Assembly (NCBI GenBank): GCA_902803165.1
Contig: CADCOS010000114.1
Span: 1-37,617 of the forward strand
Direction: 5' to 3'
Length of the DNA: 37,617 nucleotides
Source of the DNA: an uncultured bacterium
GTDB taxonomy: Bacteria > Cyanobacteriota > Vampirovibrionia > Gastranaerophilales > Gastranaerophilaceae
Shown here: positions 8,141 through 16,681 of the stretch, in pieces
Numbering within the stretch: the first letter of the stretch is position 1
Layout of the letters: each line of letters starts with the position of its first letter
The notes under the pieces: generated by a model
Told to the model about the DNA's origin: nothing
Databases searched by the model: none
What the model saw: the letters and a program-made list of their open reading frames with translations, nothing else
Translations under genes and position numbers: made by a program

Positions 8141-8659
8141 ATGGGACTTCTTACTGATTTTTATAATACGGTTGCTAAGTTTTTCCGTCCGCAGGAAGAG
8201 CTTGTTGACGGAGAAAATTCAAAATCTGTTGCAACCAACAGGCTTAAATTAGTTCTAATGCAGGACAGAACGAATCTAACTCCTAAAATCTTGGAGCAAA
8301 TGCGAGGTGAATTGGTAGATTTGTTGTCCAAGTATTTGGAAATGGATAAAGATTTGCTTGAATTAAATTTTGAACAAGAGGGTGATCAGGTTGCATTAAT
8401 GCTTTCTATCCCTGTAATAAGGGCAAAAGATGAAGAGGAAATTGAAGAAGCATTAAAGGCTCAAGAAGAATCCGAGTCCGAAGAATCTGATGAAAACGAA
8501 GACGTGGAAGGTGAAACGGAAGATAGTTCCGAATCAGATGATGAGGTTGAAGTTGATGAGGAAGATGTGTCGGAAGAAGCAGCCGAAGATAATGCAGATA
8601 CTGAGAATGTTGAAGATGTAGTGGTTAATGAAAACGAATCAGAATCGGCAAATGTGTAG
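8141..8659 (+). CDS. minE: Cell division topological factor MinE with long acidic tail
   Basis: MinE stimulates the MinD ATPase and drives Min oscillation. Residues 1-95 are a normal MinE: an N-terminal amphipathic helix (MGLLTDFYNTVAKFF), a contact region (ATNRLKLVLMQDRTNLTP) and the dimerisation domain (GDQVALMLSIPV). Residues about 96-172 form an extra, highly acidic Ser/Glu/Asp tail with almost no basic residues, doubling the usual length of about 85-90. The tail is in frame and codon use looks continuous, so it is unlikely to be a sequencing error. A clear terminator follows the gene. Confidence 0.92.
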   Translation: MGLLTDFYNTVAKFFRPQEELVDGENSKSVATNRLKLVLMQDRTNLTPKILEQMRGELVDLLSKYLEMDKDLLELNFEQEGDQVALMLSIPVIRAKDEEEIEEALKAQEESESEESDENEDVEGETEDSSESDDEVEVDEEDVSEEAAEDNADTENVEDVVVNENESESANV

Positions 8660-8681
8660 TTAAAGATTTATAAATATTTAA

Positions 8682-8713
8682 AAGAGGACGACTAAAAAAG
8701 TCGCCCTCTTTAT
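8682..8713 (+). terminator. Intrinsic terminator of the minCDE operon
   Basis: An 11-base stem (AAGAGGACGAC with GTCGCCCTCTT, one A/C mismatch) closes a 7-base loop, with a short T-rich end. It lies 22 bases after the minE stop. Confidence 0.75.
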
Positions 8714-8721
8714 GTTATAAT
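8713..8721 (+). promoter_or_regulatory. Extended -10 promoter of the phosphohexomutase gene
   Basis: TGtTATAAT is a perfect extended -10, placed directly after the minCDE terminator. The predicted start near 8728 leaves a leader of about 19 bases containing a Shine-Dalgarno (AGGAG) before the ATG at 8747. Confidence 0.55.
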
Positions 8722-8746
8722 AAACCATGTTTTATAGGAGAATATT

Positions 8747-11008
8747 ATGTTAAAAAGAGAGCCTCATTCAGAGTTAGAAAAAGAGCTGTTTAATAATGTG
8801 TTTGAAAAGACACCTGACTATATAAAAAATTTAAATTTGTTTGATTTTGATAATGAAAACGAATTTAGTTTCATATTAAAGAAAGAGCATTTATATCCTC
8901 ATTCCGACGAAAATCCTGAGGGCTTGAATTTAAAAGAGTGGTTTGAAGGTTACGCAAAAGAAGCAAAAGTTTCAACTGCAGGGATAAGGGGGCCTCAGAA
9001 TATTTTGTATCCGCAAGATACAAGATTCCCTATTAATTTGGTCGGAATTGTTTTGGCTACATTAGCTAAAGCGTTGGTAGCACGAGAAAAATATCAAGGT
9101 AAAGAAATAAGAAAAATTGCCGGCTCGGAAGTTAGGTATAATTCGGAATTATATTTGGATGCTATAGCCAGAATTCAAGCGGCGCAAGGCGTAAAGACAC
9201 TGACAACAAAAGGGAGAAAAACTCTGCCTATTTGGCTTGCTTCTTTTCTTGCATTCAAACTTGATTTATTAGGCGGTGAATATATTACATCCAGTCATGG
9301 AATTTCTGTAAAAACAGCAACAAAAGATTTAAATTCACAAGGAAGTCAATATTTACCGGAAGAGTCATTGGAATTTGTTAACAAAATTCAAGAAATTTTT
9401 GATATCACGGAAAAATACGGTACTTATGAAATAAAAATTTCGGCTAAAAATAATCCTTTAATAGATGAAGCGGTTATGACCGAGTTAAATGACGGTATTG
9501 ACTTGTATGTGGAATATTTAAAATCAGGTGTTGCCGAAAATTTGAGCGGAATTAAGAAACTTAATAACAGATTATTCGTGGAATGTGTTGGCGGCTGTGC
9601 TTATAAAACTTTATCAAGAGTGTTGGATAGATTAGGTATTTCTGATAAATATGATTGGAATAATGCATCAGAAGATCCGTTCTTCCACTCAATAGGTAAA
9701 TACGATACAGATCCTAAAGGGAATAAAGTCTTTTATGATTATTCGGTAGATGCTACAGTAGTTGCAAAACGATTAGACGGTACGAAATTTTTCCCTGTTA
9801 TAGAGTCTTTGCATTATGAAAAAATATTAAAGGATTATCCGCTTGGTACTGTTGTATTAATTACGGATCCTGATCATGACAGACTTACAGTATGTCAAAT
9901 TGAGACAGCGGGAAGTATTCCGGCTCTTGATGAATATGGTATCTCATATATAACTCTTGACGAAGAAAGAGTTTTAACGGTATATTCAGCTAATCAGGCA
10001 TTTTTAATGCTTATGAATTACAGGGTTAACCAGTTAAAATCTAACGGAATATTCAAAAATCATCCGAGATTTATAATTAAAACGACAGCTTCTGCCCTGA
10101 GTTGGGATGAATGGGCAAAACATCATGACATAAAAGTGGTAAATGTACCTGTCGGGTTTAAAGAAATTGCAAATATTATGAAAAAAGTTGAGCTTCAAAT
10201 AAGGATGAATCCTGATAAAGAAGTAATAGTTCAAGATGTGTTCGGTCAGAATATAAACCTTGGAGTTCAACCGCGACTGGTATTTGCAGGTGAGGAATCC
10301 GGCGGTATGATAATGGGCACGGAAGATTTGATAGAATCTTTGCATGGTAGAAAAGCAATAGCGATGAGGGAAAAAAGTGCAACAGAGGCTATTATCGTTG
10401 CATCTTTACTGGCTGCACATTTGGAAGAAGAAAATAAAACATTGTCAGAATATTTGGAAGATTTGCTTGACGGTAATAATATTATTGCGAAATACGATAT
10501 TAGGGAAGATATTGCATATTATAATGAATCCGAACCTGATATTGAAAAATTAAAACAAGCAAAAACAGAAGGTGAAAAACAAAGGACTAAAAATGATTTG
10601 TTCTATCTTTCTTTAGCTATAGCCGTAAAGGAAGGTATCGCAGACATAAATGATGTTAAAAGCGTATTAAATAGTGCATTCGAAACTCTTTCATTTGATA
10701 ATTTAGAATCAGTTAAATTTGTCGGTGACGGAACTTATTTAAAATTTTCTGATAAATTTGTAGAAATACGTCCTTCAGGAACAGATGCTAAGACCAAAGC
10801 GTACGCCGGCGGTGATAATTTGCAAAATATAGCTGAATTTGCCCGTATATTGGGTAATTATTCCGGCATGAGAACAGAAGAACATAAAAGGCTGATTTCA
10901 GAGGACTTTTATAACAATTCTAAAGAAACAGCGTTAAATTATTATTTAAAATTCGTAGACAAAGATTCAGATAAAACTGTTTTTGAGATTCCTGATTATG
11001 ATAAGTAA
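8747..11008 (+). CDS. Large phosphoglucomutase/phosphomannomutase-type phosphohexomutase
   Basis: A member of the alpha-D-phosphohexomutase superfamily, which moves a phosphate between C1 and C6 of hexose phosphates. All four signatures are present: the phosphoserine loop ITSSHG (catalytic Ser183, usually TASHNP), the metal loop DPDHDR (374-379), the sugar-binding GEESGG (515-520) and the phosphate-binding RPSGT (675-679). At 753 residues it is much longer than typical PGM/PMM enzymes (450-580), so extra segments are present. The deviation from TASHNP and the length make the exact substrate (glucose, mannose or glucosamine phosphate) uncertain. A GtrA-like gene overlaps its 3' end. Confidence 0.85.
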   Translation: MLKREPHSELEKELFNNVFEKTPDYIKNLNLFDFDNENEFSFILKKEHLYPHSDENPEGLNLKEWFEGYAKEAKVSTAGIRGPQNILYPQDTRFPINLVGIVLATLAKALVAREKYQGKEIRKIAGSEVRYNSELYLDAIARIQAAQGVKTLTTKGRKTLPIWLASFLAFKLDLLGGEYITSSHGISVKTATKDLNSQGSQYLPEESLEFVNKIQEIFDITEKYGTYEIKISAKNNPLIDEAVMTELNDGIDLYVEYLKSGVAENLSGIKKLNNRLFVECVGGCAYKTLSRVLDRLGISDKYDWNNASEDPFFHSIGKYDTDPKGNKVFYDYSVDATVVAKRLDGTKFFPVIESLHYEKILKDYPLGTVVLITDPDHDRLTVCQIETAGSIPALDEYGISYITLDEERVLTVYSANQAFLMLMNYRVNQLKSNGIFKNHPRFIIKTTASALSWDEWAKHHDIKVVNVPVGFKEIANIMKKVELQIRMNPDKEVIVQDVFGQNINLGVQPRLVFAGEESGGMIMGTEDLIESLHGRKAIAMREKSATEAIIVASLLAAHLEEENKTLSEYLEDLLDGNNIIAKYDIREDIAYYNESEPDIEKLKQAKTEGEKQRTKNDLFYLSLAIAVKEGIADINDVKSVLNSAFETLSFDNLESVKFVGDGTYLKFSDKFVEIRPSGTDAKTKAYAGGDNLQNIAEFARILGNYSGMRTEEHKRLISEDFYNNSKETALNYYLKFVDKDSDKTVFEIPDYDK

Positions 11009-11420
11009 TAAAATATCAAATCTATGGTTTAAACTTTCCGACAAAATAAGGTTTATTATAGTCGGGTGTTGTAACTTTGTCGTTTCGTATATTATTTATT
11101 CTTTAATAGTTTATTTCGGCGGAGAAAGTTTATATCAAATATCATTGGGACTTTCATGGTTAATTACATCCGTAATTTCATTTACTACCCAAAGATTATT
11201 TGTTTTTCCGGTTAAAGGGAATCTTTTTAAGCAGTATTTAAAATGCTGTGTAACGTGGTTTTTTAGCTATTTAATAAATGCCTTTTTATTGGAAATCTTT
11301 GTAAAATATTTTTCTTGGAATGTGTATATAGCTCAGATTTTGGCAAATTCCTCTGCTGCCGTATTTACTTATATAATGTTTAAAATCTTTGCGTTTAAAA
11401 ATAAAACTGAATGTGTTTAA
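10998..11420 (+). CDS. GtrA-like four-helix membrane protein
   Basis: A 140-residue integral membrane protein of the GtrA/DPMS type, thought to help move lipid-linked sugars across the membrane during polysaccharide or glycan modification. Four hydrophobic segments are visible, starting at IRFIIVGCCNFVVSYIIYSL, and FTTQRLFVFP is the typical loop between the second and third. The ATG at 10998 is chosen over a TTG at 10983; it overlaps the phosphohexomutase stop by 11 bases, so coupling is likely. Pairing a sugar phosphomutase with a GtrA protein suggests surface glycan synthesis. Confidence 0.8.
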   Translation: MISNKISNLWFKLSDKIRFIIVGCCNFVVSYIIYSLIVYFGGESLYQISLGLSWLITSVISFTTQRLFVFPVKGNLFKQYLKCCVTWFFSYLINAFLLEIFVKYFSWNVYIAQILANSSAAVFTYIMFKIFAFKNKTECV

Positions 11421-11459
11421 ATTCTTTTTAATATTAGTGGAAAAGAAAATTTCTAAGGG

Positions 11460-11897
11460 TTAAAACTCAAGCATAAAAGTAACAGGTCCGTCGTTAATGA
11501 GCTGCACTTCCATGTGTGCGCCGAATACTCCGGATGCGGTTTTTATTCCGCAGTTCGAAATTTCTTTTATAAACTTTTCATACAAAGAGTTTGCAATTTC
11601 AGGAGAAGCTGAGTTGTCAAAGCTTGGTCTTGTACCTTTTTTGCAGTCTCCGCATAGTGTAAATTGAGAAACAATAAGCATTTCTCCCTTTGTATCAATA
11701 ATTGAAAGATTCATTTTTCCGTTTTCATCCGAAAAAATTCTTAATCCTGAAATTTTTTTCACGGCTTTTAATATGATTTCTTCCGTGTCTTGTTTCTCAA
11801 TCCCCACAAACGCAAGTATTCCGTGTTTTATTTCGGAATGAATTTTATTATCAATGCTCACTGAGGCTTCTTTAACCCGCTGTATTAAAACTTTCAT
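11460..11897 (-). CDS. dtd: D-aminoacyl-tRNA deacylase
   Basis: A 145-residue DTD that hydrolyses D-amino acids from mischarged tRNAs. Both signature motifs are intact: SQFTLCGDCKKGTRPSF (with the SQFTL core) and the C-terminal NDGPVTF carrying the Gly-Pro dipeptide that reads chirality. The N-terminus MKVLIQRVKEASVSID is typical. Its ATG lies inside the end of the upstream maf gene (26-base overlap, different frame), so translation is probably coupled. The functional link between the two is not obvious. Confidence 0.95.
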   Translation of the reverse strand: MKVLIQRVKEASVSIDNKIHSEIKHGILAFVGIEKQDTEEIILKAVKKISGLRIFSDENGKMNLSIIDTKGEMLIVSQFTLCGDCKKGTRPSFDNSASPEIANSLYEKFIKEISNCGIKTASGVFGAHMEVQLINDGPVTFMLEF

Positions 11898-13770
11898 TAA
11901 CTATATCCTCGACTTCTTTAATTCTTATTTTTGCATTTGTTAAGTATCCCGAAATCTTTTCACAGATTCTTAAAACGCTGTTTGCAGAAAAATCTCTCAT
12001 CATTTTCATTTCGTAATCTAAATCAATCTTATCTCCAACCGTTATAATATCAAATAGACAGCAATTATTTGAAAATTCTCCGGATAGATATAAATAATTC
12101 AGAGAAAGTTTTTTTAGAGTTTTTAAAATATCTTGAGAAACATTCATATTTGACTTTAGTGCCTTGATGATATTTTGAGTGTCTTTAAGTGTATCATTGA
12201 TATATTTATCCGAAGTTTTTAAAAGCTCAAGTTCTTTTTTTAGATTGTTAAATATAGCCGATTTATTGTATTCAAAATCCGAATAAAGATTAATTTCGTC
12301 TGCGGGGGTTGAGTCAGATAAAGCTTCTTCAAGCGGTAAGTTTTTAAAACCGTCTATTTGAGCGCCAACCAATGATGTATTTATATATTCTCTGTCGTTA
12401 AAATGTTCTGCAAATTCGCTCAACGGCTGTACAAATGCAGCATAAACGGATTCTGTCGGTATCATATCTCCGTTAATACCTTTTACAAAATAAAGAGAAT
12501 TGTTTAGTCTTTCGAGCCTTAGTTCCGCTTTTTTTAATCTTGTCTCAAGGGTTAAAGCTCCGGAAAGGGCATTTGCAAAGTCTTCCGTATTCTTAGCTTT
12601 TATTTCCCATTTGCCTGTTTCGGAATCTTTACAGCAGATTAAATCTTTGTAAGCTGAATCTTTGCTGTAACACTGCCCTTCTATGTACGCTAAATCCTGT
12701 CCTACGAGTATTATTTTTGAACAGCCCAATATTCTTGCACAATTCAGGGCAGTATAAGAAACTGTACCTTTTGACCAGTATTCTTCAATGTTTTCACCGC
12801 ATAACATTGCCCAAATTTGGTTTATTGGAGAATTTGCGGAAATGTGTGAAAATGTGTTCCTGAATTTGAATTTATGCAGTTCAGGGTTTGCATAAGGTTC
12901 CGTTATAAAGTAAACATTATTTAAATCTAAACCTTCAATTTGTCCGGATGAATTATATGTTTCAATAATACACAGGAAATCAGGCGTTAGTCCGTGTTTA
13001 AACAGAGTCTTTGCTGCCGTTCCTACGGTAAATAATACATATTTATCCCTATATTTTTTCAAAGTTTCGATATTTCTGTCCAAGGTAGGTCCTGCGGATA
13101 CTACAACAGCTGTTTTTCCCTTTAAATAATCTTTAAATTTTACAAGCGGTTTTTCGTTAAGCAGGTAAGGTATATTTTTAAGAAGCATTTTTAATGACGG
13201 ATAAAATTTTTCTCTCGTAAACCTTAAATCCATACCATAAGCACCTACGGCTTCTTGCAATTTTTTTACAAGTATGTCAAAATTCTCTCCCGCAAAATCT
13301 TTTGCTGACGGTAGTGACAGCATTTGCGGTGTATTTTGAGTGTTCGATTTTTTATAAATTTCATTCAATGTTTCTTCTAAAGTATATGTAATGCTTACAT
13401 TATTTTTCAGGATATCCTCGGAAAAATCAACAAGAGTAAATGCTGTCCAAATAATATTTAAATCAGGTTCATATAAAATAACACTTCCCATAGAATTTTT
13501 GCAGGCTACTTGGAATAAGTATCCCAACCCGAGTCCGTAAATCAGATGAATTGCAACAGGCTCATTTGTTGCCATTGAAAAAATTTCTTTTGCTTCGCCT
13601 AAAGGATTTTGTCTGTTATGTATAAATTTACCCTTGTATTGCAAATTGTAGGCGCCGTTTTCTTGCACTAATTGCGGTAAATCATTAGGAATATAAGTTA
13701 AAATTTTATTAGCAAAATCGGGATTTTTTTGTTTTAAAGCAAGTATATTTTTTTGAAAAATATTATTCAA
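11872..13770 (-). CDS. Maf-type motility accessory factor (DUF115), putative flagellin glycosyltransferase
   Basis: A 632-residue protein of the Maf/DUF115 family. Maf proteins transfer nonulosonic acids such as pseudaminic or legionaminic acid onto flagellin in Campylobacter, Helicobacter and others. The DUF115 core (about 210-390) includes KTAVVVSAGPTLDRNIE and a TPDFLCIIETYN segment matching the sugar-nucleotide-binding fold. The start is a TTG with AGGAG upstream. The only flagellin gene seen lies 3 kb away on the same strand. A broader role in surface glycosylation cannot be excluded, because no nonulosonic acid synthesis genes are in the window. Confidence 0.78.
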   Translation of the reverse strand: MNNIFQKNILALKQKNPDFANKILTYIPNDLPQLVQENGAYNLQYKGKFIHNRQNPLGEAKEIFSMATNEPVAIHLIYGLGLGYLFQVACKNSMGSVILYEPDLNIIWTAFTLVDFSEDILKNNVSITYTLEETLNEIYKKSNTQNTPQMLSLPSAKDFAGENFDILVKKLQEAVGAYGMDLRFTREKFYPSLKMLLKNIPYLLNEKPLVKFKDYLKGKTAVVVSAGPTLDRNIETLKKYRDKYVLFTVGTAAKTLFKHGLTPDFLCIIETYNSSGQIEGLDLNNVYFITEPYANPELHKFKFRNTFSHISANSPINQIWAMLCGENIEEYWSKGTVSYTALNCARILGCSKIILVGQDLAYIEGQCYSKDSAYKDLICCKDSETGKWEIKAKNTEDFANALSGALTLETRLKKAELRLERLNNSLYFVKGINGDMIPTESVYAAFVQPLSEFAEHFNDREYINTSLVGAQIDGFKNLPLEEALSDSTPADEINLYSDFEYNKSAIFNNLKKELELLKTSDKYINDTLKDTQNIIKALKSNMNVSQDILKTLKKLSLNYLYLSGEFSNNCCLFDIITVGDKIDLDYEMKMMRDFSANSVLRICEKISGYLTNAKIRIKEVEDIVNESFNTAG

Positions 13771-13790
13771 AACGAAGTTCTCCTATTTGT

Positions 13791-14813
13791 TTATACGGTT
13801 TTGCCTCTCAATTGACCGCAAGCCGCATCAATGTCGGCGCCTCTTTCAAGACGTACCGTAACTTTTTTCCCTGAATGTTCCAATAAATACTTAAACTTCA
13901 TAATATCGTCATTAGAAGATTTTTTATATTTAGTGTCATTTACATTATTGTACGGAATAAGATTGATATTGCATTTTATCCCTCTTAAATAGTATGCAAG
14001 TTCTTTTGCGCACTCCGTAGTGTCATTAAAGCCGTGAATTAAAATATATTCAATGGTTATTCGTCTCCCTGTTTGTTCAATATATTCAAGAAGAGAATTT
14101 TTTAATTCATCAATATTATATTTGTTTTCAATCGGCATTAATTCCGCTCTCAATTGGTGATTAGGCGCATGCAGAGAAATAGCCAAAGTGGATTGTAATT
14201 CTGAATTGGCAAGTTCTTTAATTTTCGGAATTATTCCGCTTGTTGAAATTGTAATTCTTCTTGCACCTATTTGAAAATCATTATTAAAAATTTCAAGAGC
14301 TTTAAGGACATTATCTAAATTTAAAAGAGGTTCTCCTTGTCCCATAAATACTATATTTGTAACCTTTAGTCCCGTATCTCTTTGGATTGTTAAAACTTGT
14401 TCAATAATTTCTTTATAATCAAGATTTCTTATAAAACCTCGTTTTCCGGTTGCACAAAATGAACAATTTACCGCGCATCCGACTTGAGAACTAACGCAGG
14501 CCGTTAAATTAGCACGATTATCGAATCTCATAAGAACAGTTTCGACACATTCTCCGTCAGAGTATTCAATAAGATATTTTATTGTCCCGTCTGAACTTAC
14601 CTGTTTGGTTTTAATTTTGGAATTCGTAACGGTATAATTATGTTTTAAACTTTCACGAAAATCTTTTGAAAGGTCAGTCATTTCGTCAATAGAAGAAACG
14701 GATTTTGAATATATCCAATTATGAATCTGTTTTGCACGAAACTTCGAGCCGCCTTCTTTGGCGACTAAATCTTCAAGCTGCTCCAATGATAAACCCGATA
14801 GAACTTTTAACAC
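13791..14813 (-). CDS. rlmN: Dual-specificity 23S rRNA/tRNA adenine-C2 methyltransferase RlmN
   Basis: A radical-SAM methyltransferase (340 residues) that makes 2-methyladenosine at 23S rRNA A2503 and tRNA A37. The 4Fe-4S motif is CAVNCSFCATGKRGF. MGQGEPLLN, TISTSGI and LAISLHAPN are classic RlmN/Cfr segments. The N-terminal accessory domain (GGSKFRAKQIHNWIYSK) and the C-terminal VRLERGADIDAACGQL with its catalytic Cys are intact. The start is a GTG with GAGG eight bases upstream. It lies between the ykgJ-like gene (15 bases upstream) and maf. Confidence 0.95.
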   Translation of the reverse strand: MLKVLSGLSLEQLEDLVAKEGGSKFRAKQIHNWIYSKSVSSIDEMTDLSKDFRESLKHNYTVTNSKIKTKQVSSDGTIKYLIEYSDGECVETVLMRFDNRANLTACVSSQVGCAVNCSFCATGKRGFIRNLDYKEIIEQVLTIQRDTGLKVTNIVFMGQGEPLLNLDNVLKALEIFNNDFQIGARRITISTSGIIPKIKELANSELQSTLAISLHAPNHQLRAELMPIENKYNIDELKNSLLEYIEQTGRRITIEYILIHGFNDTTECAKELAYYLRGIKCNINLIPYNNVNDTKYKKSSNDDIMKFKYLLEHSGKKVTVRLERGADIDAACGQLRGKTV

Positions 14814-14828
14814 TTAATTTCCTCAAAT

Positions 14829-15572
14829 CTAACCTAATCGTTGTTTATAAAATTCAATTATATCAGTCTTTGCTTTCAGAAGCATTGACTGATGAGAAAC
14901 TTCATTTTTCCATTCATTAAAGCTGCATCTTGACGGCAAAAGCTTTAACGGATTGTGCGGAAAATCTTTGCAAATATCAGGTCTGTGTTCATAATCGGAA
15001 CAAAGATTATTTTGAAGTCTCGGACAATAATAATAGTAAGTTCTATCTTCAACTAATTCTCCAAGCATTTCAAAATATTTAGGATTAGCTTTTTTAGCAT
15101 CTTCTTCACTTTTATACGGGACAAATACAGATACAAAATCTTTTGAATACTTATCTCCTCTAAAAGCTCTTTGTTTTAATTGTTCATAAGAATATTCACT
15201 TACTGCAAGCCGGCAGCAATCTCCGCATTTGCTGCACTCATAATTGCATTTCTTGTCCATTATCATTTTATAAGAGTTTTTTAATTTTTGTTTATATTCG
15301 CCGTTTAAAAAAGTTAAAGTTTTTGCTTGCCAGTCTTTGTAAGCACATCCTGACGGGAAAATGGTGAAAATATCTTTTTTTTCAATTTTGCAGTTGTTAA
15401 CGGAGCAGAGTGTACAAGGATTTTCCGGTTTAAACTTTGCAATTTCGGAACGTATGCTATTTGCAGCCTCAAGAAAAATCTGCTTGTAATTATCTCTTAA
15501 ATCATCATATTGATTTATTAAAGGTGTTTCCGAAGGTTTATTCGTATCCCCTGTATTAAAAAAATTCTCCAT
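14829..15572 (-). CDS. YkgJ-family cysteine-cluster (Fe/Zn-binding) protein
   Basis: A 247-residue protein with the YkgJ cysteine cluster thought to bind zinc or an iron-sulphur centre. The core is YECSKCGDCCRLA followed by YCPRLQNNLCSDYEHRPDIC and KDFP. An extra N-terminal cysteine group (CTLCSVNNCK and FPSGCAY) suggests a second metal site. The ATG at 15572 is preferred over an in-frame start at 15608: a perfect extended -10 (TGGTATTAT) ends 7 bases before it and would leave the upstream start untranscribed. It leads the ykgJ-like, rlmN, maf, dtd run. Biochemical function is unknown. Confidence 0.75.
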   Translation of the reverse strand: MENFFNTGDTNKPSETPLINQYDDLRDNYKQIFLEAANSIRSEIAKFKPENPCTLCSVNNCKIEKKDIFTIFPSGCAYKDWQAKTLTFLNGEYKQKLKNSYKMIMDKKCNYECSKCGDCCRLAVSEYSYEQLKQRAFRGDKYSKDFVSVFVPYKSEEDAKKANPKYFEMLGELVEDRTYYYYCPRLQNNLCSDYEHRPDICKDFPHNPLKLLPSRCSFNEWKNEVSHQSMLLKAKTDIIEFYKQRLG

Positions 15573-15579
15573 AACAATG

Positions 15580-15588
15580 ATAATACCA
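15580..15588 (-). promoter_or_regulatory. Extended -10 placed for a leaderless ykgJ-like mRNA
   Basis: TGgTATTAT on the minus strand matches the extended -10 exactly and ends 7 bases before the ATG at 15572. No Shine-Dalgarno lies between them. Confidence 0.55.
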
Positions 15589-15656
15589 TAAATTGCCCGT
15601 TGGGACAATGAAGTTTTTGAACTTTTTTATAAAATTATATGACGAAAGGAGTTTAT

Positions 15657-16064
15657 ATGAGTTTAAAATTTGGTATTTACAAATGCAAAATTTGCGGTAA
15701 TGTTGTTCAAACATTAATAAGCGGCGAAGGTGAACTGGTTTGCTGCGGAGAAGAAATGGAGCTTCTTGAAGCTAAATATGAAGAAAATGAGCTGGGAGAA
15801 AAGCATGTCCCGTTGATAGAAACACGCCACGAAGGTTGTGAAACGGGAATGTGTCATGATGAAACTTATGTAACAGTTTTAAAACATCCTATGATTCAAG
15901 AACACTATATTCAGTTTATAGAAGTTTTTAATAAGGATAAAAGTGAAATAAGATTAAAATTTTTTAATCCTAATCAAAAGGCTGAATATAAAATTAGCGG
16001 ATTAAACGGTGATGTTACGGCTTATGAACTTTGTAACATTCACGGTTTATGGCGCTCTGTTTAG
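15657..16064 (+). CDS. dfx: Desulfoferrodoxin (superoxide reductase) with an extra Cys/His insertion
   Basis: A 135-residue two-centre superoxide reductase that reduces superoxide to peroxide without making oxygen, typical of anaerobes. Centre I (desulforedoxin-like) has C10, C13, C29 and C30. Centre II has E48-K49-H50, H77, H83, C126 and H129, matching the Fe(His)4Cys site. The gap between the first and second centre II histidines is 27 residues rather than the usual 20 or so, and the insertion (HEGCETGMCHDE) brings C61, C66, H58 and H68. The ATG at 15657 follows a strong AAAGGAG. Ferritin follows after 20 bases, coupling superoxide removal to iron storage. Confidence 0.93.
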   Translation: MSLKFGIYKCKICGNVVQTLISGEGELVCCGEEMELLEAKYEENELGEKHVPLIETRHEGCETGMCHDETYVTVLKHPMIQEHYIQFIEVFNKDKSEIRLKFFNPNQKAEYKISGLNGDVTAYELCNIHGLWRSV

Positions 16065-16084
16065 TAAGTTAAAAGGAGATAATA

Positions 16085-16576
16085 ATGATAAGCGAAGCAA
16101 TAAATGAAATTTTAAATGAACAAATTAACAAAGAATTTTATTCCGGATATCTGTATCTTTCAATGTCTGCGCACTTAAAAGAATTGGGTTTAAACGGTTT
16201 TTCTTCATGGATGAAATATCAGGCGAAAGAAGAGGTTGAACACGGTTTGAAAATTTTTGATTATTTGATTGACTGTAACAGTTTTGTTACTCTTAAACAA
16301 ATTCGAATGCCTGAATTTGAATTTCAAGGCATATTATCTATATTTAAAACTGTATATGACCATGAGCAATGTATTACCAAATCAATAATGACTGTTGCTA
16401 AAAAGGCAGAAGAAGAATGTGATAGAACTACCCTCAATTTTGTTGATTGGTTTATTGAAGAACAGGTTCAGGAAGAAGAAGTTATTAAAAATATTATTAA
16501 ACGTTTGGAACTTTTCGGGGAAGACAAAGTTGCATTATACCTTATGGACAAGGAGCTCTCCGAACGTGCGGAATAA
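16085..16576 (+). CDS. ftnA: Non-heme ferritin
   Basis: A 163-residue bacterial ferritin that oxidises Fe(II) and stores it as mineral in a 24-subunit shell. The ferroxidase ligands line up with E. coli FtnA: E17, E50, H53, E94 and Q127, with E126 and E130 available for the third site. There is no heme-binding Met in the bacterioferritin position. AAAAGGAG precedes the ATG. It follows dfx in one unit and ends at a bidirectional terminator. Binding free iron limits Fenton chemistry with the peroxide made by the superoxide reductase. Confidence 0.95.
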   Translation: MISEAINEILNEQINKEFYSGYLYLSMSAHLKELGLNGFSSWMKYQAKEEVEHGLKIFDYLIDCNSFVTLKQIRMPEFEFQGILSIFKTVYDHEQCITKSIMTVAKKAEEECDRTTLNFVDWFIEEQVQEEEVIKNIIKRLELFGEDKVALYLMDKELSERAE

Positions 16577-16590
16577 TTAATAAAAAAGAA

Positions 16591-16620
16591 AAAGACCTGT
16601 TAAGTTACAGGTCTTTTTTA
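16591..16620. terminator. Bidirectional intrinsic terminator between ftnA and flagellin
   Basis: A perfect 10-base stem (AAAGACCTGT/ACAGGTCTTT) with a 6-base loop (16601-16606), a T-run on the right and an A-run on the left, so it can stop both the + strand dfx-ftnA transcript and the - strand flagellin transcript. Confidence 0.85.
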
Positions 16621-16681
16621 TCCCTAATCAACACACTTACACTTCTGATTTGTTCGTCATTTATATTTCCCCGCTCCAATA

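Noticed and set aside
15573-15608. Longer N-terminus for the YkgJ-like protein
   Set aside because: The extension would lie across the extended -10 promoter and has no ribosome-binding sequence.
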